Source: Bacillota bacterium (GTDB taxonomy: Bacteria > Bacillota > Bacilli > Paenibacillales > Paenibacillaceae). From it: a stretch of DNA of 64,000 nucleotides. The position numbers and the translations under genes are program-made. The notes beneath the pieces were generated by a model. It saw only the letters and a list, made by a program, of their open reading frames with translations, made no database searches and had not been told where the DNA came from. How positions within the stretch are numbered: position 1 is the stretch's first letter; the number at the start of each line of letters is the position of its first letter. This document shows, piece by piece, positions 16,655 through 24,798 of this stretch. The stretch is taken from the NCBI GenBank assembly GCA_023460795.1, contig JAEWPC010000025.1:48901-112900 (forward strand), read 5' to 3'.

Positions 16655-17410
16655 ATGGCGATGTGGGACTTGAACGGCAAAACCGCGCTCGTCACCGGCG
16701 CTTCCCGCGGCATCGGCCGCGCGATCGCGATCGGGCTGGCGGAAGCGGGAGCGGACGTAGCGGTCAACTACTCGGGCAGCGAGGCTGCGGCGGCGGAAAC
16801 CGTTAAGGCGATCGAAGCGCTCGGACGCAAGGCAATCATGATAAAGGCGAACGTTGGCAAAACCGCCGAGTTCGACGAGATGCTGGCGAAGACGCTCGAA
16901 GCGTTCGGCGGCAAGCTGGACATTCTCGTGAATAATGCCGGCATTACCCGAGACAACCTAATCATGCGCATGAAAGAAGAAGATTTCGACGAAGTGATCG
17001 AGACGAACCTGAAAGGCGTGTTTAACGGCATCAAAGCCGTTACCCGCCCGATGATGAAGCAGCGCTCCGGACGGATCATCAATATCTCGTCCGTCGTCGG
17101 CGTGCTCGGCAACGCAGGGCAAGCGAACTACGTCGCGGCGAAAGCCGGCGTCATCGGCCTTACGAAGTCGGCTGCCAAGGAGCTGGCATCGCGCGGCATT
17201 ACCGTGAATGCGGTAGCCCCGGGGTTCATCGTGTCGGACATGACCGACAAGCTGCCGGAAGAAGCGCGCGCGAAGATCCTGTCCGAGATTCCGCTCGCCC
17301 GCATGGGTCGTCCGGAAGACATCGCGGCGGCCGTCGTCTACCTCGCTTCCGACGCCGCGTCGTATATGACCGGCCAGACGATTCACGTCGACGGCGGAAT
17401 GTACATGTAA
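16655..17410 (+). CDS. fabG: 3-oxoacyl-ACP reductase
   Basis: A 251-residue short-chain dehydrogenase performing the first reduction of fatty acid elongation with NADPH. The glycine motif TGASRGIG, the NNAG motif, the catalytic Ser in NISSVVG and YVAAK with Tyr and Lys are all present. The C terminus TGQTIHVDGGMYM is typical for FabG. It lies between fabD and acpP in the FapR-controlled cluster. Confidence 0.96.
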   Translation: MAMWDLNGKTALVTGASRGIGRAIAIGLAEAGADVAVNYSGSEAAAAETVKAIEALGRKAIMIKANVGKTAEFDEMLAKTLEAFGGKLDILVNNAGITRDNLIMRMKEEDFDEVIETNLKGVFNGIKAVTRPMMKQRSGRIINISSVVGVLGNAGQANYVAAKAGVIGLTKSAAKELASRGITVNAVAPGFIVSDMTDKLPEEARAKILSEIPLARMGRPEDIAAAVVYLASDAASYMTGQTIHVDGGMYM

Positions 17411-17484
17411 AATAAGCGCACGGTACCCGTCCGGGCGCGCACGGACTGCGCGATAGCGTGCTGGATTTTTGTCCATGATTCACG

Positions 17485-17490
17485 TATAAT
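17485..17490 (+). promoter_or_regulatory. Possible -10 element upstream of acpP
   Basis: A consensus TATAAT 22 nt before the acpP start; the -35 region (about 17461-17467, CTGGAT) is poor. An internal promoter giving extra acpP transcript would fit the high ACP demand, but this is weak. Confidence 0.35.
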
Positions 17491-17511
17491 ACGTTAAGGG
17501 AGGTGAACCGG

Positions 17512-17745
17512 ATGTCCGATGTTTATGATCGCGTTAAACGCATCGTTATCGAACGCCTGGGAGTTGAAGAGGCGGAAGTAACCGCCGAAGCATCCTTCAA
17601 AGACGACTTAGGCGCTGACTCTCTCGATGTGGTAGAACTCGTTATGGAACTCGAGGACGAATTCGACCTGGAGATTTCTGACGAAGATGCAGAGAAGATC
17701 ACAACGGTGGGAGAAGTCGTTAAATACATACAATCTCATTCGTAA
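17512..17745 (+). CDS. acpP: Acyl carrier protein
   Basis: A 77-residue acidic carrier protein of fatty acid synthesis. The phosphopantetheine Ser lies in GADSLDVVELVMELEDEF (about residue 37). The start at 17512 is fixed by GGGAGGTGA seven nt upstream. It lies between fabG and fabF, as usual. Confidence 0.97.
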   Translation: MSDVYDRVKRIVIERLGVEEAEVTAEASFKDDLGADSLDVVELVMELEDEFDLEISDEDAEKITTVGEVVKYIQSHS

Positions 17746-17756
17746 TGATCGATCGG

Positions 17757-17777
17757 GTCCCGTTATCCTAACGGGAC
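17757..17777 (+). other. Perfect hairpin between acpP and fabF
   Basis: GTCCCGTTA (17757-17765), loop TCC, TAACGGGAC (17769-17777): a perfect 9-bp stem. TTCTCC rather than a T-run follows. It could be a partial terminator or an RNA-processing/stability stem that sets acpP above fabF. Confidence 0.5.
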
Positions 17778-17847
17778 TTCTCCACATTCATGAGTCTATT
17801 CCCGTCCCAGGGAAAGACGATTGATATCCCTTGAAGAGGTGAAGCTG

Positions 17848-19086
17848 TTGAAGCACCGCGTCGTGGTTACCGGTATGGGAGTCGTAACGTCTCTCGGATC
17901 CGATCTGCCTACGTTATGGAATAACCTGTTGGCGGGCAAGTCCGGCGTTAGCAGGATTGAAGCATTCGATACATCCGATTATACGACGAAGATCGCGGCA
18001 GAGATCAAAGACTTCGATCCGTCCGTCTATATCGATAAGAAAGATCTCCGCAAAATGGACCGATTCGTGCAGTTCGGCGTCGCAGCCAGCAAGATGGCGA
18101 TCGAAGACGCAGGGCTCGTGATCGGCGAGAACGCGGATCCCGATAAAGTTGGCGTCGTCGTCGGTTCCGGCATCGGCGGACTCGGCACATGGGAAGACCA
18201 GCATACGATTCTGATGAACAAAGGTCCTCGCCGCGTCAGCCCGTTCTTCATTCCGATGATGATCGCGAACATGGCCAGCGGCCAAATCTCGATGCTAACC
18301 GGCGCGAAGGGACCGAACACGGCTGCCGTGTCGGCTTGCGCGACGGGTACGCACTCGATCGGCGATTCCTTTAAGATGATCCAGCGCGGCGACGCCGACG
18401 TCATGATCTGCGGCGGCGCGGAAGCGACGATCCGTCCGATCGGAATGGCCGGCTTCTGCTCGATGAGAGCGATGAGCACGCGCAACGATGAGCCCGAGAA
18501 AGCGAGCCGCCCGTTCGATGTCGACCGCGACGGATTCGTCATGGGCGAAGGTTCCGGGGTTATGGTGCTGGAATCGCTCGAGCACGCCAAGGCTCGCGGC
18601 GCGAAGATTTACGCGGAGGTTATCGGCTACGGCATGAGCGGCGACGCGTTCGACATGGTCGAACCCGATCCGGAAGGCGCGGCTCGCAGCATGAATAAAG
18701 CGATTAAGGACGCAGGCATCGAGCCTTCGGCAATCGACTATATTAATGCGCACGGTACTTCGACGCCCGTCGGCGATAAATCGGAGACGACGGCGATCAA
18801 GAAAGTGTTCGGCGAGCATGCTTATAAGTTGGCCGTCAGCTCCACCAAGTCGATGACCGGGCATCTGCTCGGCGCGGCCGGCGGCGTGGAAGCCGTTATC
18901 GTAGGTTTGACGCTGACGAATGGCGAAATTCCTCCGACGGCTAACCTGGACAATCAAGATCCGGAATTGGATCTGGATTACGTTCCGAACAAGCCGCGCA
19001 AAGCGGACGTGAAGATCGCGCTCTCGAACTCCTTCGGATTCGGCGGGCACAACGCTACGATTATTTTGCGTAAATATGAAGACTAA
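17848..19086 (+). CDS. fabF: Beta-ketoacyl-ACP synthase II
   Basis: A 412-residue condensing enzyme for chain elongation. The catalytic triad is visible: Cys in VSACATGTHSIGD (about residue 163), His in INAHGTSTPVGD and His in SMTGHLLGAAGG. The TTG at 17848 places RVVVTGMGVVTSLG near the N terminus and has AGAGGTG upstream; the frame extends to 17821 without need. It ends the fab cluster and a terminator follows. Confidence 0.95.
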   Translation: MKHRVVVTGMGVVTSLGSDLPTLWNNLLAGKSGVSRIEAFDTSDYTTKIAAEIKDFDPSVYIDKKDLRKMDRFVQFGVAASKMAIEDAGLVIGENADPDKVGVVVGSGIGGLGTWEDQHTILMNKGPRRVSPFFIPMMIANMASGQISMLTGAKGPNTAAVSACATGTHSIGDSFKMIQRGDADVMICGGAEATIRPIGMAGFCSMRAMSTRNDEPEKASRPFDVDRDGFVMGEGSGVMVLESLEHAKARGAKIYAEVIGYGMSGDAFDMVEPDPEGAARSMNKAIKDAGIEPSAIDYINAHGTSTPVGDKSETTAIKKVFGEHAYKLAVSSTKSMTGHLLGAAGGVEAVIVGLTLTNGEIPPTANLDNQDPELDLDYVPNKPRKADVKIALSNSFGFGGHNATIILRKYED

Positions 19087-19105
19087 TTAGAAGTGCGTGA
19101 ACGTC

Positions 19106-19141
19106 GACGCAGGCGGCTTATGCCGTCTGCGTTGGTTGTTT
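19106..19141 (+). terminator. Terminator between fabF and rnc
   Basis: GACGCAGGCGGC (19106-19117), loop TTAT, GCCGTCTGCGTT (19122-19133), then GGTTGTTTTA. Ten of twelve positions pair canonically. Confidence 0.75.
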
Positions 19142-19167
19142 TACGCGAAGCGAATCGGGGTGTCGAC

Positions 19168-19863
19168 ATGAATGAAAGCTTCGACCGTCTGCAAGAACGC
19201 GTTAACATTCGGTTTCAAGACGACTCGCTGTTGCGGCAGGCGTTCACGCATACTTCCTACGTCAACGAGCAACGGGGTGCCCGCGTTCCCGACAATGAAA
19301 GGTTGGAGTTTCTGGGCGATGCGGTGCTTCAGTTAACCGTGTCCGAATATCTGTACGGCAAATATCCGGATCGTCCGGAGGGAGAGCTTACGAAGCTGCG
19401 GGCCAGCATCGTATGCGAGCCGTCGCTTGTCCGTTTTGCCGAGGCGCTCGATTTCGGGCAAGTCGTGCTGCTCGGCAAAGGGGAGGAGCTTACCGGCGGC
19501 CGAACGAGGCCGTCGCTGCTGGCGGACGCTTTCGAAGCGTTCGTCGGCGCTCTATACCTGGATCAAGGTCTTGTCGTCGTACGCCAGTTTCTTGAACGGC
19601 ATCTGTTCTCGAAGCTTCCGGAAGACGGCGAAGCGCCGCGGAAGGACTACAAAACCGAGCTTCAAGAGAAAGTGCAGCAGCTGGCGATGGGGCCGCTCGA
19701 CTATCGGATCGTGGAAGAGCGGGGACCCGCGCACGACCGGGAGTTTATCGCCATCGTCGTCGTCGGCAAGCAACGTCTCGGCAAGGGAGCCGGACGTTCC
19801 AAGAAGGAAGCCGAGCAGCAGGCTGCGTCGCAGGCGCTGCGCCAGTTGTTGAAGCAATCATGA
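19168..19863 (+). CDS. rnc: Ribonuclease III
   Basis: A 231-residue double-strand-specific endoribonuclease for rRNA and mRNA processing. The catalytic signature ERLEFLGDAVLQL is present (about residue 44), followed by LADAFEAFVGALYLDQG with acidic metal ligands. A C-terminal double-stranded RNA binding domain starts at about residue 156 (DYKTELQEKVQQ) and ends KEAEQQAASQALRQL. The start at 19168 has GGGGTG upstream; the frame to 19093 runs through the terminator and is rejected. The rnc-smc-ftsY order is conserved. Confidence 0.95.
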   Translation: MNESFDRLQERVNIRFQDDSLLRQAFTHTSYVNEQRGARVPDNERLEFLGDAVLQLTVSEYLYGKYPDRPEGELTKLRASIVCEPSLVRFAEALDFGQVVLLGKGEELTGGRTRPSLLADAFEAFVGALYLDQGLVVVRQFLERHLFSKLPEDGEAPRKDYKTELQEKVQQLAMGPLDYRIVEERGPAHDREFIAIVVVGKQRLGKGAGRSKKEAEQQAASQALRQLLKQS

Positions 19864-19894
19864 CCGACCGACTCGAGAGGGGAAATTTGTCCTT

Positions 19895-22800
19895 ATGTTT
19901 CTAAAAAGGATCGAGCTGACCGGGTTTAAATCGTTCGCGGACCGTACCGAGCTGGAATTCGTGCGCGGCATCACCGCCGTCGTCGGGCCTAACGGCAGCG
20001 GCAAGAGCAATATATCCGACGGCATCCGCTGGGTGCTCGGCGAACAGAGCGCCAAGTCTTTGCGCGGCGGCAATATGCAGGACATCATTTTCGCCGGCAG
20101 CGATGCCCGTAAAGCGGTTAACTTCGGCGAAGTTTCTTTGACGCTGGACAATTCCGATAAAGCGCTTCCGCTCGATTTCAGTGAAGTAACCGTTACCCGC
20201 CGGGTGCACCGGAACGGGGACAGCGAATATTTGATTAACAAGCAGCCGTGCCGGCTGAAAGATATTACCGAGCTCTTCATGGACACCGGGATCGGCCGGG
20301 AAGCCTATTCGATCATCGGGCAGGGGCGCATCGAGGAAATTCTCAGTACGCGCTCCGAGGATCGCCGCGGGATTTTCGAGGAAGCGTCCGGTATCGTGAA
20401 ATACAAAAGCCGCAAGAAGGAAGCGCAGAAGAAGCTCGAGGATACCGAGAACAATTTGCTGCGGATCCACGACCTCGTAAGCGAGCTCGATGCACAAATC
20501 GAACCGCTCAAGGAGCAGTCGGCCAAAGCCGAGAAGTACAAAGAACTTAAGGAAGAACTGAAAAATAAAGAAATCGCGCTGTACGTTCATCAGATCGAGG
20601 GCGTGCATACGTCTTGGACGCAGACGAACGAGAAGCTGACGGCGCTTCGCGACGAGCAGACGACGTTGTCTACGTTCGTCAGCGCGCACGACGCGCAGCT
20701 CGAGGAAGAGCGCCAGGTGCTTCTGCGGTTGGAGGAAGTGCTCGAGAAGTTGCAGGACGAGCTGCTTCATTGCTCCGAAGAGACCGAGAAAACCGAAGGC
20801 TACGGAGAGCTGTTGAACGAGCGCCGCGCGAACCTGGAGCGTACCCGAGAAGGGCTGATGCAATCGATCGCGTCCGCGACGGAGCGTCATGCCGAAGCGA
20901 CGGCGGAAGCGGCGAGCTTAAGCGGCAAGCGCGAGAGCTTGGACGCGGAGCTGGCCGAGCTGAAGGCGAAGCTGGCGGCGGAAAGCGAGAAGCTGGCTTT
21001 GGCCGACGGCAGCACGGAAGCCGAGGAGAAGCTGAAAGCGGAGCTGTTCGACACGCTTAACGCGATGGCGCAAGCCCGTAACGACATTCGTTACGGCGAA
21101 GGCCAGCGCGAGGTGTTGGAGCGCCGGGTTGCCCGGATTGCCGAGGAAGAAGCGCGGCTTGCGGAGCAGCAGCAAGGGCTGAACGCGAAGCGCGAGCAGT
21201 TGGAAGAGCGGTTCGCGGCGGTGTCCGCGGCGCTGGAAGACGTGCGTAACCGGTACGTATCCGAAGGCGCGCGGTCGTCCGAGCTTCAGCGGAAGCTGGA
21301 GGAAGCGCAGCAAGCGGTGCGCCGCTTCGATCAGAAGCGCGACGCGCTCGTGTCGCGCCGCGATACGATCAAGGAATTGCAGGACGATTACGACGGCTTC
21401 CAGCACGGCGTTCGCGAAGTGCTCAAAGCGTCGAAACGCGGCAATCTGCACGGCGTACACGGCGCCGTGGCGGAGCTCGTCAGCGTGCCGGCCAAGCTGG
21501 AGACGGCGATCGAGACGGCGTTAGGCGGAGCGTTGCAGCATATCGTCATGGAAGACGAGAAAAACGCGCGCACGGCTATCGCTTACTTGAAGCAGCGTCA
21601 GTCCGGCCGAGCCACGTTCCTGCCGCTCGACGTCATCCGTCCGCGCACGTTGCCGGACAGCGACAGACGTCAGCTTGAGCAGTTGGAAGGGTTCGTCGGC
21701 ATCGCGTCGGAGCTGGTCGGCTCCGAACCGAAATACGCGAACATCGTCAGCAGCATGCTCGGCAACGTGCTCATCTCGGAGACGCTCGAGCAAGCGAACA
21801 AGATCGCTTCGAGACTGCAATACCGCTACCGCGTCGTTACGCGCGAAGGCGATGTCGTCAACGCGGGCGGCTCGATGACGGGCGGCAGCCTGCAGAAGAA
21901 GTCTTCGAGCCTGCTCGGCCGTCAGCGTCAATTGGACGATCTGGCGCGCGAAATCGCGGAAGCCGAGAACGCGCAAGCGCTGGCTCGCGCGGAAGTCGAC
22001 GATCTGAAGAAGCAAATCTCTCTAGTCGCTCAGAATATCGAGCAGCTTCGGGATCAAGGCGAGAAAGAACGGCTGAACGAGCAGCAGGTGGCAGCGGAGC
22101 GTCAGCAGCTTCGCCAGGAAGAGAAGCAGCTCGAAGAGCAGCAAGCCGCGTTCGCGATGGAGAAGGCGGCGTTCGATGCCGAGGCTAGCAACCTCTCTAC
22201 GACGCGCGAGGAGGCGGATGCCAGACTCGCGGCGCTTGTCATCGAAGAAGAGCAAATCCAAGCGCGCATTCGCGAAGCGGAAGAGCTTCGCCGCCGCAGC
22301 GCGAGCGAGAAGGAAGAGCTTCAATCGGCGCTGACCGAGCTGAAGATCTCGATCGCAAGGCTCGAGCAAGATCGCGGCGCGATCGACGAGCAGGCGTCGC
22401 GGGGACGGGCGGAGCTGTCTCGATTGTCGGCCGAGCTGAAACAGCTGCAAGAGTCGCTCTCCCTTAACGCGGAAGAGAACGCGCGCAACGAAGAGCAGCT
22501 CGTTCAGCAGAAGGAACGCCTGAACGAATTGCGCATTCAGAAGAAGCTGCTGACGGAGAACATCGAGTTCAAGCGCGCGGATCGCGCGGAGAAGCAACGC
22601 GAGCTCGAGCGCAAGGAAGGCGAGACGAGAGACCAGCGGACGAAGCTGCGTTCCGTCGAGGAAGGCATGCGCCAAGCGGAGATCGCCGTCAACCGGATGG
22701 ACGTCGAACTGGACAACCTGCTGCGCAAGCTTAGCGAGGAATACGAGCTCGGCTTCGAGCTGGCGAAGGCCAAATATCCGGTGCCGGAAGATATCGTCGG

Positions 22801-23464
22801 CACGCAGAACGAAGTGCGCGACATGAAACGCAAAATTACCGCGCTCGGGGACGTCAACCTGGGAGCGATCGAGGAATTTAAACGCGTTCACGAGCGTTAT
22901 CAGTTCTTGTCGGAGCAAGAGAACGACTTGATCGAAGCGAAGACGAAGCTGCACGGCATCATTCGCGAGATGGACGAAGAGATGTCCAAACGGTTCATGA
23001 CGACGTTCTCCGAAATCCGCAAGCATTTCGTCGTCGTGTTCTCCCGGATGTTCGGCGGAGGACGCGCGGACCTGATCTTGGCCGATCCGGAAAAGCCGCT
23101 AGATACCGGCATCGACATCGTCGCGCAGCCGCCGGGCAAGAAGCTGCAAAACCTGCAGCTCCTATCCGGGGGCGAACGCGCCTTGACGGCGATCGCGCTG
23201 TTGTTCGCGATTCTGAACGTGAAGCCGGTACCGTTCTGCGTGCTCGACGAAGTCGAAGCCGCGCTCGACGAGGCGAACGTATCGCGTTATGCCCAATACA
23301 TGCGCGAATTCTCTGATTCGACGCAGTTCATCGTCGTTACCCACCGCAAAGGCACGATGGAAGAAGCGGACGTGCTGTACGGCGTAACGATGGAAGAGGG
23401 CGGCGTATCGAAGCTGGTGTCCGTCCGTCTGGAGGATACCGAGGAAATGACGGCTACGGCGTAA
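19895..23464 (+). CDS. smc: Chromosome segregation protein SMC
   Basis: A 1189-residue condensin ATPase that organises and segregates the chromosome. Walker A is GPNGSGKSN (about residue 32), then long coiled coil (about 165-500). The hinge spans about 507-670, including NAGGSMTGGS, and a second coiled coil follows. The C-terminal signature is LLSGGERALTAIALLFA and Walker B is FCVLDEVEAALDE (about residue 1112). Full family length, no defects. It lies between rnc and ftsY, as in Bacillus. Confidence 0.97.
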   Translation: MFLKRIELTGFKSFADRTELEFVRGITAVVGPNGSGKSNISDGIRWVLGEQSAKSLRGGNMQDIIFAGSDARKAVNFGEVSLTLDNSDKALPLDFSEVTVTRRVHRNGDSEYLINKQPCRLKDITELFMDTGIGREAYSIIGQGRIEEILSTRSEDRRGIFEEASGIVKYKSRKKEAQKKLEDTENNLLRIHDLVSELDAQIEPLKEQSAKAEKYKELKEELKNKEIALYVHQIEGVHTSWTQTNEKLTALRDEQTTLSTFVSAHDAQLEEERQVLLRLEEVLEKLQDELLHCSEETEKTEGYGELLNERRANLERTREGLMQSIASATERHAEATAEAASLSGKRESLDAELAELKAKLAAESEKLALADGSTEAEEKLKAELFDTLNAMAQARNDIRYGEGQREVLERRVARIAEEEARLAEQQQGLNAKREQLEERFAAVSAALEDVRNRYVSEGARSSELQRKLEEAQQAVRRFDQKRDALVSRRDTIKELQDDYDGFQHGVREVLKASKRGNLHGVHGAVAELVSVPAKLETAIETALGGALQHIVMEDEKNARTAIAYLKQRQSGRATFLPLDVIRPRTLPDSDRRQLEQLEGFVGIASELVGSEPKYANIVSSMLGNVLISETLEQANKIASRLQYRYRVVTREGDVVNAGGSMTGGSLQKKSSSLLGRQRQLDDLAREIAEAENAQALARAEVDDLKKQISLVAQNIEQLRDQGEKERLNEQQVAAERQQLRQEEKQLEEQQAAFAMEKAAFDAEASNLSTTREEADARLAALVIEEEQIQARIREAEELRRRSASEKEELQSALTELKISIARLEQDRGAIDEQASRGRAELSRLSAELKQLQESLSLNAEENARNEEQLVQQKERLNELRIQKKLLTENIEFKRADRAEKQRELERKEGETRDQRTKLRSVEEGMRQAEIAVNRMDVELDNLLRKLSEEYELGFELAKAKYPVPEDIVGTQNEVRDMKRKITALGDVNLGAIEEFKRVHERYQFLSEQENDLIEAKTKLHGIIREMDEEMSKRFMTTFSEIRKHFVVVFSRMFGGGRADLILADPEKPLDTGIDIVAQPPGKKLQNLQLLSGGERALTAIALLFAILNVKPVPFCVLDEVEAALDEANVSRYAQYMREFSDSTQFIVVTHRKGTMEEADVLYGVTMEEGGVSKLVSVRLEDTEEMTATA

Positions 23465-23500
23465 AGAGACGGCCGGGCGATAGGGTGGAGGAAAGAGACG

Positions 23501-24499
23501 ATGAGTTTTTTCAAAAAGCTGAAGGAAGCGATCTCCGCCAAGACCGAAGCGGTGACGAGCAAGTTCATCGGCGGACTGGCGAAGACGCGCGACGCGTTCG
23601 GCAAAGTCGGCGAGCTGTTCTCGCGCCGCAAGAAGATCGACGAGGCGTTCTTCGAGGAGCTGGAAGAAATTCTGATCGGCGCCGACGTCGGCGTGAATAC
23701 GGTCATGGAGCTCATCGACGAGCTGCGCGACGAAGTGAAGAAGCGCAGAATCGAAGATCCGGCCGAGCTTCAGCCGATCTTGACCGAGAAGCTGACCGAT
23801 ATGCTGCGAGGCAACGGGGAAGAGGCTGGGCTTAACAGCAATCCGAACGGGATTACCGTTATTCTGTTCGTCGGCGTGAACGGCGTCGGCAAAACGACGA
23901 CGATCGGCAAGCTGGCATGGCGCTACAAGCAGCAAGGCAAGAACGTGCTGCTGGCTGCAGGCGATACGTTCCGCGCGGGCGCGATCGAGCAGCTTGAGGT
24001 GTGGGGCCAGCGCGTTGGCGTCGACGTTATTAAACAACATTCCGGTTCCGACCCTGCGGCCGTCATGTTCGACGCCGTACAGGCGGCCAAGCAGCGTAAT
24101 GTCGACGTGTTGATCTGCGACACGGCAGGTCGGCTGCAGAACAAGTCGAACCTGATGGAGGAGCTTTCGAAGATCCACCGGGTCATCCAGCGGGAAATTC
24201 CCGGCGCGCCTCACGAGACGCTTCTCGTGCTCGACGCGACGACGGGTCAGAACGCGCTGCAGCAAGCGAAGCTGTTCGGCGAGAAAAGCGGCGTAACCGG
24301 CCTTGTGCTCACGAAGCTCGACGGCACGGCTAAGGGCGGCATCGTGATCGCGATCCGCAACGAGCTGGCATTGCCGGTGAAGTTCGTCGGCCTCGGCGAG
24401 AAGATGGACGATCTGCAGGAGTTCGACGCCGATCAATTCGTGCACGCGCTGTTCGCCGGCTTGGTGCAGGACGAAGAAGCGCAAGGCGATTTGCAATAG
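23501..24499 (+). CDS. ftsY: Signal recognition particle receptor FtsY
   Basis: A 332-residue GTPase at the membrane that docks SRP-ribosome complexes on the translocon. The N domain begins with an amphipathic MSFFKKLKEAIS helix; the acidic A domain is absent, as in other Firmicutes. G1 is GVNGVGKTTTIGKLA (about residue 124), DTAGRLQ is G3 and TKLDGTAKGG is G4. Its partner Ffh is encoded at 45571 in this window. Confidence 0.96.
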   Translation: MSFFKKLKEAISAKTEAVTSKFIGGLAKTRDAFGKVGELFSRRKKIDEAFFEELEEILIGADVGVNTVMELIDELRDEVKKRRIEDPAELQPILTEKLTDMLRGNGEEAGLNSNPNGITVILFVGVNGVGKTTTIGKLAWRYKQQGKNVLLAAGDTFRAGAIEQLEVWGQRVGVDVIKQHSGSDPAAVMFDAVQAAKQRNVDVLICDTAGRLQNKSNLMEELSKIHRVIQREIPGAPHETLLVLDATTGQNALQQAKLFGEKSGVTGLVLTKLDGTAKGGIVIAIRNELALPVKFVGLGEKMDDLQEFDADQFVHALFAGLVQDEEAQGDLQ

Positions 24500-24516
24500 A
24501 ATAGCTCGTCACCTTC

Positions 24517-24545
24517 GGTCAGCCCTTGGGCTGGCCTTTTTTTTG
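24517..24545 (+). terminator. Terminator after ftsY
   Basis: GGTCAGCC (24517-24524) and GGCTGGCC (24529-24536) with loop CTTG, followed by eight T residues. A strong canonical terminator. Confidence 0.9.
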
Positions 24546-24561
24546 CGTCTACCGAACGATA

Positions 24562-24575
24562 GATATCCCCTTCGC
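24562..24575. repeat. Solo fragment of the intergenic hairpin arm
   Basis: The 14-nt string GATATCCCCTTCGC is identical to the core of the left arm of the hairpin at 9386-9456 and lies in an intergenic region after a terminator, as the full copies do. No right arm or AATAAC array accompanies it, so it may be a decayed remnant. Confidence 0.4.
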
Positions 24576-24730
24576 AGGATTACAACATTTGTTGAGATTC
24601 GGCAAACGTTCATTTTATCCGCATAATTTATCCATATAGAAAATGTAACCGCTTTATCGGGCAAAGGCCTAATTTTAATGTAAAGTAATCTAACATAAAT
24701 ATTGCAAATTAACAATTTCGCGCCTAAAAT

Positions 24731-24767
24731 GTTATATATAATAACGTATAAATAACACTAAAATAAC
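24731..24767. promoter_or_regulatory. AT-rich palindrome and AATAAC direct repeats before pucR
   Basis: GTTATATATAATAAC (24731-24745) is a dyad with GTTAT/ATAAC arms. AATAAC recurs at 24740, 24751 and 24762, an 11-nt period, ending about 30 nt before the PucR start. It is a candidate autoregulatory operator. The region 24546-24798 otherwise contains only AT-rich sequence. Confidence 0.4.
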
Positions 24768-24798
24768 GATGAAGAGGAATTGCGGGGAGGTGAGACGG

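Noticed and set aside
23162..24496. Long minus-strand open frame over ftsY
   Set aside because: It is the mirror of a high-GC coding region; it has no family features, and the plus-strand FtsY is unambiguous. The same applies to the long antisense frames over 1051-2253, 19901-20890, 22022-23026 and 38049-39446.
24740..24767. AATAAC repeats before pucR as a fourth copy of the palindrome array
   Set aside because: They are direct repeats at 11 nt, lack GTTATT partners at 17-18 nt and do not show the 27-37-27 spacing.
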